Assembly (NCBI RefSeq): GCF_023053635.1
Contig: NC_086183.1
Location: 29,461,501-29,525,500, forward strand
Direction of reading: 5' to 3'
DNA: 64,000 nt
Source: Elgaria multicarinata webbii
Lineage: Eukaryota; Chordata; Lepidosauria; Squamata; Anguidae
Below, one piece after another: positions 33,762-46,200 of the stretch (its first letter is position 1; every line of letters starts with the position of its first letter). Made by a program: the position numbers and the translations under genes. The notes beneath the pieces are model-generated. The model saw only the letters and a list, made by a program, of their open reading frames with translations, searched no databases and had not been told where the DNA came from.

Positions 33762-33945
33762 TTTTATTTATTTATTTTTATTTATTACATTTTTATACCG
33801 CCCAATAGCCGAAGCTCTCTGGGCGGATCACAAAAATTAAAACCATAATAAAACAACCAACAGGTTAAAAGCACAAATACAAAATACAGTATAAAAAGCA
33901 CAGTATAAAATGCAATAAATGACTAAAATAAATATATTGGGGAGG
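33762..33945 (-). mobile_element. L2-like LINE 3' tail
   Basis: Reverse hairpin tail with (TTTA)n, then aaattaaaaccataataaaa. Confidence 0.8.
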
Positions 33946-34129
33946 GGGAAATAGACAGACAGGCACCTCACCGCCCATCCCCTCAGCTCACTGCCAAAGG
34001 GGAGCCCCATAAACCAGCCCCCCAACACCCTCACCCACCCACCCACCCACAACCCTCCCCGGGCTGCCCCAACCACCAGGCCTCCTTCACCTGGCTGCGA
34101 ACAGCCTCCCCGCGCCCACCAGCGCCCCA

Positions 34130-34450
34130 GCAATCAACGCCAGTCAAGACACAGTTAGAGGACAGGAGAGGCCACTTCTCACCCTCCCTAGAAGTCGCAG
34201 CTCCTAGACCGGAAGCGGAAATGAGTGAGGGGCATAGAGACCAAGAATGCGTGGACGGACAGAGGGACTGCCTCCTGGCGGCGGCCCATTGGTTGAAGCG
34301 GGTCGCGTGACGGCAAACACGCCAGCCAATCGCAGCGTTCCCCCTGCTTCCGCCTCCCCCACCCCACCCACCGAGACTTGGTTCTCTGGAGCAGTCCGGG
34401 GGACCCCTACTGGTCAGTGGAGGAAGCGCAGCGCAGCCTATGTAGAGGGG
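34130..34450 (-). promoter_or_regulatory. CLASRP: likely CLASRP promoter / first-exon region
   Basis: GC-rich, CpG-containing block upstream of CLASRP with tandem ETS-type motifs (accggaagcggaaatg, 34208-34223), two CCAAT boxes (34288-34292 as ATTGG, 34326-34330) and a TGACG element near 34307. These are common at TATA-less housekeeping promoters. The untranslated first exon cannot be delimited from sequence alone. Confidence 0.5.
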
Positions 34451-34559
34451 GGGGATTCACGCCCTTCGCCTCTGGGTTTTTAAATGCGGATTAATTGCTT
34501 CAGACGGGGAACCGATTCGAATTCCCCGCGCCTATTATTAAACAACAAAAACAAAATTA

Positions 34560-34975
34560 TTACTACTACTAGTAGTAGTAGTAGTATATTTATTTATATC
34601 CCGCCTTTTTCCCAGTACTGGGACTCAAGATGGTTTACAAAATTTGAACATGTACAATTAAAACCTATAAATATAAATTTACAAAAGTTAAAATAAAATT
34701 AAACCTACAGTAAAATTAAAAACATATTAAAATAAATAAAACAGTAACAGATCAAAAAGGAGGAGGGAGTCCAATACATTAACACAGGTCCAGAGTAGCT
34801 CTAAAAGCCTGCTGAACAAATAAGTTTTTGCCTGCCTCCGAAAGTGTAGCACAGAGGGAGCCAGCCTGGCCTCCCTGGGAAAGGAGTTCCAGAGCCTTGG
34901 AGCAGCCACACTTACAAGCATGTGTTGGAAAGGGTGGGAGAAAGGCGGGAGAAACCCATCTTTGGTCATTCTTCA
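34560..34975 (-). mobile_element. L2-like LINE 3' end, CCCGCCTTTTTCCC tail
   Basis: Minus translation gives [19 protein letters not shown] and FRRQAKTYLFSRLLE. The end has a (TAG)n run and atcccgcctttttcccagta, the same subfamily as 46.1-46.6 kb. Confidence 0.8.
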
Positions 34976-36480
34976 ACACAACCACCCCAGACTAGCCAAG
35001 GTTAAGCCACTAATCCTTTTGGCATGCTGAAATAACGCTCCGCTTGGCTCCGAAGCCCCTTTCACCTGGGACCCCAACGCCATTATGTGTGGGACCCAGT
35101 TATGGTTAGGCACTGGTGAAGGAAATGAACACCGTACACGCTCAGAGGCACCACTTGCTTTATTAATACTTCACATCTTTCCAGGGCTGGGCCTCAGCAC
35201 AGAACACAGGTTACGGGGCTAAAATTAAGCCAGTAATAATGCATAGTCATGGGTGACAAGCCCAGAGAAAGTACAGTGTGGGGGTGGAGAGGAGGGAGGT
35301 GCATTGTTCAAAGAACACGTCTGATATACATCCAACATTTGTCCCGCTCCAAGACACAAGAAAACGTGTCCTGCTGCTTCTGCTGTAGCCAGAAGCCTTT
35401 GAGAGTGTCCTTTCCGTCCCAGCCTTGAAATGCTTTCTTAAGCACCGAGTCATCTCCCATAGGGTGATATGTGACAGTGAGAAGAAATTAAGTGCTTTTC
35501 CTTATTAAAATAATAGTGCAACACATTAAAATCCTTGCAGGCCAGCACTGCAGGCTTTAAAACTTAACATTGTGGATCAATGGGTGCTTTTTGCCCCCAG
35601 AAACAGCAAGAAACAATCAGGAGGATCTCAAAAAAATATTTCCCAGTACAGAGGGGATGGTAATACACCCCAAATTTGGAAAAGGACAAGACAAGGCAGG
35701 CCTCAAAATAAGGCCTAGAAACCATTTCATTCTCAAGTGCTTCTTGTAGATCTGTCCTCTTTCCCAAGAAATGAGTTGATAAAAAGGGCATTCCTAACAA
35801 AAGCAGACATCTGAACTCTACTTCCCACTTTGCCTCAAAACTGTGTCAGTCTCCTGGGTCAGATGTAAAGAAATCTTACTTCAGGACCATTCTGAAGTTT
35901 GCTTCTTTTTTCTTGTTAGGGTACCCAAAGTAAAACTAAGATACAGCAAGGCAGCCATGTTGGTTTATTAATTTACTCATCTGTCTTGTTCATGTGTAAA
36001 ACAGGAGTCTTATTTGAGCATGAGAGGGACAGGTTAGGAGAGGGGAGCTCAATTCTCCTCCTCCCCTCATCCCTACACACACAGACGCACAACATAACAC
36101 AACACACACAAATTTTATCTCTTCACTACCCCAGATGCTCTTCTCCCAGCTGCCCGCGCCCGTACCCATCTTTTCAAGTTCAAATATGGTGGACAAAGAA
36201 CCACACACACATCATGTGTGAATGGTGTGGATATGGCGATATGCCGGTCTGGCTGCCAGTCACATTGCTTGTGGCTGTCAGCTGCTTGAGCACCTATAAT
36301 TCCAGGAAAGCTACTTCATTAGAAAAGGCACACTATAACCTCCTGTGGATATATACGGCCAAGTCTCACACCGGAAACACCAGAGTCGTGGCAAGGGCTG
36401 TGGGCATTCAGTAATTCTGCACCAAGATGAGGTTTCATATTGAGCACAGAATTCAGCATCCTTGTGAAAATCAAAAGAGA
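34976..36480. other. CLASRP-RELB intergenic sequence
   Basis: No gene recognised. A minus-strand AATAAA at 35159-35164 could end a long RELB 3'UTR. The stretch 35945-35980 (ggcagccatgttggtttatt) resembles a Penelope-type end. Confidence 0.35.
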
Positions 36481-36579
36481 CCCTAAGGCTTCACATCTAA
36501 TTGGGATGGGTGAGAAATTCCTTCCATTCTCATTTCAATGCCAAATTCCCACTTCCCATACCTAAATGCAAACCAGGAT

Positions 36580-36830
36580 GCAGTTTTCCGTCAAAATCCA
36601 TACATTTCCAAAGTATGCGATATACAAAAATGTGAGCATTTCAAAAAATACAAGCAAAAACACATACATTTGCAAAAACGTGCAGAAGAACGTTAGATTC
36701 AATAAGGGGAATTGCAGTGGATTTGCAAAAGTACACACAAAATGTGTACATTTGGGGAAAGGCATACATTTTAAAAATGTACACGAAAATTCATAGCAAT
36801 TTTCATGTGAATTACAAAAAAATTGAAATT
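36580..36830. repeat. degenerate AT-rich quasi-tandem repeat
   Basis: Recurring tacatttgcaaaa/acacaaaaatgt words at irregular 20-40 bp spacing. Family not recognised. Confidence 0.4.
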
Positions 36831-36839
36831 CGAGGTGGT

Positions 36840-37955
36840 CTCAGAGCAGGGTGAACTTAGCTGTGGCAAATGAGAACCTGAGTGATATTGTGCTTGACAG
36901 ATTTCCCCCCATCCCTACATACAAGTCAGGTGTACAATGACGAGAGGTGGGTTAGCACAAATTATGGACATTATGCAGGAGGAGGAGAAACATAGCCCCC
37001 ACCCACAATACCCTGGGTTGTAATGCTGTCTGTTTTTTTCCTGGTTGCATAAGACAGCTGAACCAGCTGCATAGGATGTTCTCGTGCGCACATGCCCAAG
37101 TTGTTCAAAAAGGGCGCAAGCTTTCAGACCTGCTTCCTGACGGAATTATTAGAGGGCTCATAACACTTTGCTGGGGCAGAAATGCATTCCTTGCACACAA
37201 AAGCTCCCAGATTCATTCCTTGGCATGTCCTGATCCTGGAGAGCCACTATCAGAGAGTACCGGGGTAAACCAATGGCTTGACTCATTATAAGGCCCCTTC
37301 CAACTCTACCATTCTGTGAATCCTATACTTCTTGCCTTCATAAATTCATTGAAAGATAAAGTATTAAGGAATTCATGTTTATGTGTTCATAGGGGGTGGA
37401 CCGGCACCTGAGCCACTCTGCAAACACAGGGCCATCCCACTAGCTCTTGCCACTTGTGTAGACTTTGTGAAGATAATCCAGGGTAAAGCAGGAAATATTC
37501 AAAAGCTGATCTGCATAAATCATCCCGTAGCGGGGGAAAGGCCTTAGTTTTGTCAATTATGCTAATAGAGTACATTCACTGGTATGTTTTTGGCTACACA
37601 CACAGACCCTTGATAACAAACAAGCCGGTGTCTCGGACCAGATTTTGCACATGGAGAAAACTGAGGAAGAGAAACTAGGAAAGAAACGCAGCCGTCCTGG
37701 GCCAGTCCTGAGGGCGCTGCCCCACCCACCGTCCAACTACTAGTGCAATTTTTCCTTCTGGTTGATTCATGTCTTGTCTGTCTCCCAGAGGGAAGTCCCA
37801 CAAGGATCCCTCACAAATACCAAAGTCATTCTTTTCCCCCTTCAGTTGCCACAAGGGAACATAGCCTTGTTTTCTTTAACAAGGAGCTCCCGGCTGCTGG
37901 TAGGCTTCAAATCATGCGCTAGGCCTCTCCCTTCAGAGCCCGTGGGGACGCCACA
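36840..37955. other. RELB downstream flank / possible 3'UTR
   Basis: A CR1- or SINE-like end lies at about 37265-37325 (aaggccccttccaactctac). No AATAAA on the minus strand was found close to the RELB stop, so the transcript end is unresolved. Confidence 0.35.
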
Positions 37956-37960
37956 TTGCT

Positions 37961-38319
37961 TCACAAGGTTGCAGCGGCATCAGCCGACTTGAGCTTGGTC
38001 TCCATTTCCAGTCGTGCTTCGGCCTCTTTGTACTGACTAGGAAACATGCTGCTCCTAATCAAGCTGGCGGTGCCCTCCTGCTCACAATCCCCGAGGAGCG
38101 TAAAAGGGGCAGGGTGGACGGCATATGCATCAAGCAGGAACTCCTGATCTGCAGCATCTGGGAAGTCCATGGCAGACGGCAGCAAAACATCGCTCAAGCT
38201 GGGGCCGCTGTAAGGAGAGAAGTCTTGAACCAGGTTGTAGTCCTCAAACAGGTCCGGCACCGTGATGCGCTCCAAGCTGGTCAGGAAAGTCCTGTCTTCG
38301 GGACAAGGCAAGGAGCCAG
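37961..38319 (-). CDS. RELB: RELB coding exon 12 (transactivation tail)
   Basis: Encodes an acidic, hydrophobic tail ([31 protein letters not shown]) ending [19 protein letters not shown] plus about 20 residues. Human keeps GTASLVGSNMFPNHYREA. Confidence 0.95.
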
Positions 38320-41300
38320 CTGCAACCAGAGCAAAGAAATCACCACTATTCAGGGATACTGAGAATAGTCACAAAACGCAAAAGAGGTTTCCTCGCTTAG
38401 CAGCCCCTCCTTGGTTCCCCCTTGGCTCGGTTGTGAAACCAGCTTCTTTTAGAACGATGCTACAGCTGCCACCCTTCCAAAACGGGGAAGGAGAGAAAAG
38501 AGGCGCTCAAACCTTGGGCACTCTTGTGATTTCTCCCCAAACTAGAAACAGCCATGAGGAACATTCCGGGCCTACACTTCGACAGTGGCTCACTACCACG
38601 GTGGCTCTGCCAGCAGACTAGGCCCCAGGGACATTGTGGGAAACTTTTAGTGCGTTTCGAGGGGTGAGGGTAGTGTCACAGGCCCTGTCCCCTGTTTGCT
38701 CCCATGGGGGGTGGGTGGGTGGAAGGCACTCCCCTAATAAAATAGACTTTTATCGGCCGACCTGCTGACGGAGTTGAAAAGTTGAAATGGTCCATGTACC
38801 CTGGCTTCTTCTTCTTCCTCTTGGCTTCGATCCCATGAGGGTCTGAGGAAGCAAAGGGAACTTTGTCACATCTGGCCACGCCATGCAGACTATATAAACC
38901 AGATTTATGATCCGTTCCCATTGGCACAAACCAAGTGGCTGGATTTTTGCCCTCAAGCATACAAACCTGGGCCGGAGAGCTCCTCCAGGACATCTGGCAT
39001 GCCTTGTTTCCTCTTTTTGTTGACCCTGTACGTGTCTGTAGGAAGAAGGAGCCACACTATTATTCTTACTTTCTTTATCACATTGATATCCTTCTACTCT
39101 TCCTCCCAGGAGTTCACAGCTGCCTCCCATTCAGGCAGTCGTCATCCCCAGCCCTGTTAAGCCTCAGCAATCTTTCCCTTTGCAGATCATGCCCTGGGTC
39201 ACAGGCAATGAACTAGAGACCACCATATTTCCCCCAGTTCTGAAGATGCAGCTTGTGCAAAATGCAGCAGCCAGACTAATAACTGGGACCAGAAGCTCTG
39301 AGCACATAAGGCCAATTCTGGCCTGCTTGCATTGGCTGCCTGTATGTTTCCCAATTCAAGGTGCTGATTTTAACTTATAAAGCTTCACAGGGCTTAGGAT
39401 TGCAATACCTGATGGAACGGGCCTCCTGACATGAAAATACCCAGACACTACGAGCAACATCTGCCTACCCCCCTCCAAATTCCGCCTTCAAGGGAGTCTT
39501 GGACAGTGGCAGCAAGGGAGAGGGACTTCTCGGTGGTGCCCCCCGCCCTGTGGAATTTGCTCCCCACAGAGGCCCACCTGGTGCCTACATTGGTATCCTT
39601 TCGGTGCCAAGTTACAACTGCCCTCTACTCCCAGGCATTTGACAGCATAGAATGGGGCATTTCTGCCGGTCATCTAAACAGGTCTAGTATTTTATGAAAA
39701 CTGTTTTTAGCTGTCTAAATTGCTCTAAATTTTGGATATTTACATTTTTGTGCTGTATTTTAATGCTGTATTCTATATCTTCTGAATTGCTGTAAAAACC
39801 CCAGAGAACTTCAGCTATTGGGTTAGTATAGAAATTAACTAAATAAAATAAAATATGCACTGTCATGGGGGCTTATTCTGCAATATGGAGACAGAGTCTG
39901 GGCTCTCTCAAAAGGATCGTCACGGTCACCTTATTTCAGAGTTGTCAGTCCTCAAAAACCTCCCTCAACACCACCACCACGGGATAGAAATGCAACAGCC
40001 CACCCTATTGAGGCCAAGTCATTGAGGCCCAGGAAATGAACGTTATTTCTTTGTTTCAGAGATTTTGAATGAGTGGACTAGATCTCAATAGTGGTTTTCT
40101 ATTGTCTTTTAACTCACTCCCCATTATATTATTATTATTATTAATAATAATAATATTTATATTATTTATATTATTATTATTATTATTATTATTTACCACC
40201 CCATAGCCAAAGCTCTCTGGGCGGTTTACAAAAGTTAAAAACAGTGAACATTAAAAACAAACATACAAAATTTAAAACCATAAAAAGCATAAAATACAAA
40301 CACAAACAGACAATATCCATTTAAAACAACTATTCCAGGGTCAGTTAAAAAACTCAGCATATGCTGTTAAATGCCTGGGAAAAGAGAAAAGTTTTGACCT
40401 GGCGCTGAAAAGATAACAATGTTGGCGCCAGGCAAGCCTCGTCGGGGAGATCATTCCATAATTGGGGAGCCACCACTGTAAAGGCCCTCTCCCTTGTTGC
40501 CATCCTCCGAGCTTCCCTCGGGGTAGGCACCCGTAGGAGGACCTTGGATGTTGAGCGTAGTGTACGGGTAGGTTCATGTCGGGAGAGGCATTCCATCAGG
40601 TATTGTGGTCCCAAGCTGTGTAAGGCTTTATAGGTTAAAACCAGCACCTATAATTTGATTCTCGGCCTATGAGCAAGGCCCGGGGCCAGACTCAAGGGTA
40701 GGTATGGTCGGTCACATGCCGAGGGCCCACACCCCAATAGGGGCCCACCGACAACAGCCCTCAGGACTTGCTCCTCCTCTTTGCTATGGCAACCTGCTTG
40801 GTGTCATGTCTAACCCTACTGCCCCTGTTTTGGGAGAAGATGTTTCAGGTAATCAATCAGAATCAGATTCGGAAATAGAGGCGGCGGCGCCAGACACCAG
40901 CCAGCCTGTACCAGTGGGGGAGGAAGCTCTCACGGGCGATTCCCCAGCTGGGAGTCAGCCCTCTCCAGAGCTTATCTCCTCAAGGCCAAATCCTACACAC
41001 TCAGTGGGAAGTGACCCTTCTTCCAGAGAAGAGCGTCCTGACAAGCTAGCTGATGCTACGGTCTGCCGGAAGCTCAAACGCACGGGGCAGAAGGAAGGCG
41101 TGAGAAAGACGGTCAGACTAAGATTGCACCAGAACCTGCCTCCACACCAGGCTCTCTGAAGTTATGGGCGTTTGGGAAGTGGCTTCCTATTCTTCTTGAG
41201 CGGACAATTGTCTCGCTTAGTTTGCATAGTTTTGCCTAGGGGGAAGTGTCCAGGAGATTAGACTCTCTTCAGGTAGAAGAGACTTTGTTGCTTAATAAAA

Positions 41301-42950
41301 AGCTTTGTGGATTATTATTATTTTATTATTATTATTATTATTTATTTATATAGCACCAAGCCTCTTCATTTGCCTCCCATCGAAAGAAGGGAGACTCCGA
41401 AACCAGGAGCCGGCACTGGCTGGACCCAGATATTTATTCCTATCTTAAACACATCTTGAAATGCAATTACTTGCAGGTATTTAAAGTGCAGGGTATTTAA
41501 GCCAATCATGCAAGGAAGAGATGTGGAAATTCAGTTTTAACAGTCTGGTTCCCCATCTCCCACCCCTGCACTGTCTTCGGTGACCTGCTTCATGTCGAAT
41601 TGAGCTACGCTTTATATGCCTGAAACCAGCTGCACTGCGGGTTACTTCTGAGTCTGTTTGCATGCGTGTGCCAAAAAGGCATGTGTGCCCTGGGGCCAAA
41701 AAAGTTGTGCGCCCCCCAGCAGAGGCTGGTGACTCAGTTGTCAGTGGGGCAATGAATCCGCTCCCGGTTTCGGTCAGAACTCTAAAGGAGCTTCACACCT
41801 TGGATAGCTCCTTTAGGGTTCTGACTGAAACCTGGAGCGGATTCTCTGCCCCCAATGACATAGGAGCTTCCACTGTCCACCTCTGAGCTAGAGGGTCAAA
41901 CGGTCGGAGCTGGTATGAGCCAGCTTCCTACATTCCTTCCATACCGTTGTCCCTAGGCAGGTAGGTGAAGTTGAAGGCCTCGCTGGAGACGCTGTCCGTC
42001 AGACGTCGCAAGTACACTTCCACCTCCACCGGCTCCGCGATGTCCAGGTGCTGGTAGGGCGGCGTCTTGAAGACAATGGCGATCTGCCGGTGAACGTCGG
42101 CTTGTGAGAAGTCGGCTTTGCCCTCCCACATGTCCTTCCGGAAGATGATGGAGATGTCTTCTGCAAGGGCGACAGTTTTGGCCATAACAGGAGGCCAATC
42201 AGACGGGCTCAAGCAGACCCGATTTGGGGCCCTTAAAAAACACCCTGGCGTTCTCCTTCACTTACCTTTCTGGACTTTATCACAAAGCAAATAGAGTTCC
42301 TCTCCGCCTACGCAACTCCCGTACTCCTTATTCATCCGGTAGATTTTCAGCTCCGACGTGTTTGTGGATTCTGTGCACACCAAAAAAAAAAAAAAGAATT
42401 TGGCCCTCTTTGTGTTACCTAACCACACATACGTCTTCTTTTTAGCCCTATCCTCCCTGGCCACTGAGTAATTCCAACTGGCCACTTCGGGCCTGTCCAG
42501 ACCACATTTTCTGGGTGCTTCCAGGCGAGGCTTTTATTGTGCAATCCCTCTGCCACATTCACAGAATACTACAGGGAGTCCAGAAGATATTTTTCTATTC
42601 GCGGCCCTCCCATGTTTTCCCCCTGCTTCTTCCGTCTTTTTTCTTACTGTGGAAGAAAACCCTTTAAGGAAGAAAAGACAGAATCACCTTCTGCCCTCTT
42701 CAGAGTTGTTGGTTTTATTTGCCCTCAGTCTCTTCCTTATTTCCCTTTGTGGCCCCTGTCAGAAATAATTCATTGCCCATTCCCCTCCCTTCCAAAACTC
42801 CCCATTACTTACTCTTATCAAAGATGGGTTCTGATAAGACGGGGTTGAGGTGTCGTGTCTTTCCCATGCTATCCTGGTAGGAGGCCTGAAAGCAAATCCG
42901 GACCACATTCATATCGACCTCCTGGTGATTTTTTAATGATCCAGCTGTAC

Positions 42951-42982
<32 letters not shown>

Positions 42983-43173
42983 TATGGACAAACCAATCTT
43001 GCTGTGCAAATATGGTGTCCTTTGGACCGCGGAAGACAACTAGGCCTCCACTCCCACACTTGTCCGGGAAAGCTGCCAGTAGACCAGCTAATTAGACGGA
43101 GATACAGACGTGGGCAGCATGCCCAGACAAACCCCAAGAATTCAGCCACAAACTCAGCAAGCAAACGGTGGAG

Positions 43174-43220
<47 letters not shown>

Positions 43221-46200
43221 TTTATTTATATAGCACCATGAAATAACACAGTTAACTCTTTAATGTCAGAGTACAAGACGTTTTAAACATAAGGCAGAGT
43301 CCAGTTCCGTTCCAAAAGTCAAGGGCTTACGAGAGGTAGAGAGAGTCCAAGAAACAGTCCAGAAGTCCAGGGATAGGAGCAGGTCACGAATTCCAAGCCA
43401 GTCCAAAGTTCAACCAGAATACAAGGTCACCACGATCCGAAGCAGGAATCAAGAGCTTTCGCCAGGATGCTCAGTTAATCTCTGGCAAAGTCCCTGTTGC
43501 TTCCCAGCTCTCTAAATACCCCTCCCTGGCAGCTACAGGTGTTCCCTATTGAGTTGGCGTCTACTATAAATACGCAGAGACCTGCGCCGGGCTTCCTTTT
43601 CCGCCCTATGCTGTCTAAACAACTGTGCAGGTAAGTTCGTTGCTTCTCCCTCTGTGTCTTCTGAATTGGCCAAGCTCCCTGCTGGTTTAATCACCGGCAC
43701 GCTGGTACTTGGCTCTGCTTCCACTTCATTCTCTGAGTTGGCCCCACTCCCAGCTGGCTCCAGTTCAGCAGCCGTGACGCTGGCCTCTGCCTGTAAAGGT
43801 TCTGCTTCCTCCTCCTCTGAGTCCATCCCCAACAACTTTTCAGAGGGCCTAACAACACTATGCCTACTTTTAAAAACTGCTGGTCTTTTAATTATCATAA
43901 CACCAACTATAGAATGCCGTGAAAAAGAGGCCAGACTTTTCATAGTCCACACATACACACAGGTATCTTGTAGTCAGATGTGGAAGAGTTTATATACAAC
44001 TTCCGGCCAGTCAAGGCCTGGGATGTTCTTCAAAATGGCAGAGAAAGGCCAAGTTTGGGAAATACTAGGCCTTAAAGCAGAGGTCCTGGACCCAGTGGAG
44101 GCTGGTGGCTCTGATGTTAAGTGTGTGTGTGGGGGGGTGAATCTGCTCTGGGTTTCCAACAGAACTCTGTAGTTCTTCTCCTTTAGAGTTCTGATTGAAA
44201 CTTTGAGCGGATTCACTGCGCCACTGACATTGGAGCCAACAAACTCCATTGGTTGGACCTCAGGCCCATGTGCCAAATCCAGGCCTCCAGGGTGTGTGGG
44301 GGGGGTACTCAGATAGACACCCCCCCTTCCCTGGCCCTTTTGCTTGGACGTTTTGGAGGTTTACCGTTTTTTGCCCAGGTGTTTCTCCCATTCTAAACTA
44401 TGGAAATGCTTCTAATACAGTTTAGTTATTGGCAGTATGAGCTTTAAGCTACGATATGCTGATATTTTCAGTCCCGCCCCTTTCTCCTTTAGCTCCACCC
44501 ACCACTGGAATACAGCCCCCGAGGCTTAAAGAGGTTCAACACTACTGTTTTAAAGGCTGCCCACATTACAACGGTCGCTGGTTCCTCAATCCTGGTTCTA
44601 GTCCTTGAAGAATTAGTGCCTAGTAATGGAATCCGCTCCCATCCCCTACCCACAATCCAGCATCTTAAGGCTGACAGTGCCCCCGTTCAGATGACACGTT
44701 AAACCATGGCTTTAACCACAGTGGTTAAGCCAGAAAGCCCGGCTGTGTTCAGAAGACACGTTAAACCATGGCTTTAACCACAGTGAATAAAGCAAAAAGC
44801 CTTATTCACTGTGGTTAAAGCCATGGTTTAACGTGTCTTCTGAACGGGCCCAGTGGCTCTTAAGAGTCCCCTCACCCCCTCACCTTTGAAAGGATCAATT
44901 CCAAGTTGTAGCTTTTTGTCTATGGATTCTTCTATGTCCTTCTTCTTCACGCACTGGATCCCAAGGTTGTTGAAGCTGCCAAGCAATCGAAGGGAAGTTT
45001 GGGGTCAGGAGGAAAAAGAGGGGTGGAAAGTCGTTGCAAAGAGAGGCAATTTTGGCCCCCATGGGGACACGGGAAGCTGCTTTATACAAAGTCCAGGGCA
45101 TTCGTTCATCTAGCTCAGTGTTTCCAAAGTGGTTCCCAAAGTGGGCGGTACTGCCCCCTTGGGGGTAGTGGGATTGCACAGGGAGGCGTTAAGAGGCAAG
45201 GGAGCGGCAGGGGGGCGCAAAGAGGCGGCAGGGGGGCGCTTGAGGTGGTCTTTTCTGAGAGGCGTCTCTCCAGAAGGTCTTAAAACCCAGGGACATTTTT
45301 TTTGGGAGAAGGTAGTTTGGTCCCAAGCCATATAGGGGAAGAATCCACACATGTATTAATACCGTTTAAGAAGAGTCCTTTTAACGGTGAATTGAAATGT
45401 TTCAAAAGCACCAAAACGCTAATGAAGAGACATACCCTGCTTGGTGTGCCCCGCCACGCCGGCTGCAAAACAGAGGCGTTTGCTTCTTCTTTTTTTTCCT
45501 CCCTCCCTCCCTCGGCAAGCCTGCGGTGGGTGCTTCCCATTTAAAGGGGCTGCACGCAGGGGGCACTGGGCATGAGTTTGTGGAACCAAGGAGGCAGTTA
45601 CCTGAAAAAATTTGGGAACCACTTATCTAGCTCGTCAGAAGTTCAGACCCGGGTCTTTCCCGGCACTCTCTGGGGAAGGGAGGAATCGGATCTGCACCGT
45701 TTGTATCCAAAGCACAGGTTCTACCCCTGAACAACAGCCCTTTTGTAGGCTTTCTCTGCTGTGGCACCCCGGCTGCGGAACGAGCTCCCCAAAAGACGTC
45801 CGCCTGGCGCCTACACTGTACCTCTTCCGTCGCCAGCTGAAGACCTTTTTATTCTCCCAGTATTTTAACACCTAGCTTAACTTAAATTTAAACTTTGCTG
45901 TTTTAATTCCGTATTTTAACCTATATCATTTTTTGCTGTGTGGTCTTATCCTGGTTGGGCTTTTTATATTGTATTTTGCATTTGTGTTTTTAGATTGTTG
46001 TTTGTTTGTTTTTATGCTCTTCGTGGTTTTAATTTTTGTGAACCTCCCAGAGAGCTTCAGCTATTGGGTGGTATAGAAATGTAATACGTAATTAATAGGA
46101 ATACTAGAATAATAATAATAATAATAATAATAATATTTATTTGTATCCCGCCTTTTGCCCAATACTGAGCCTCAAGGCGGCCTTACAAAGTTTAAAACAT

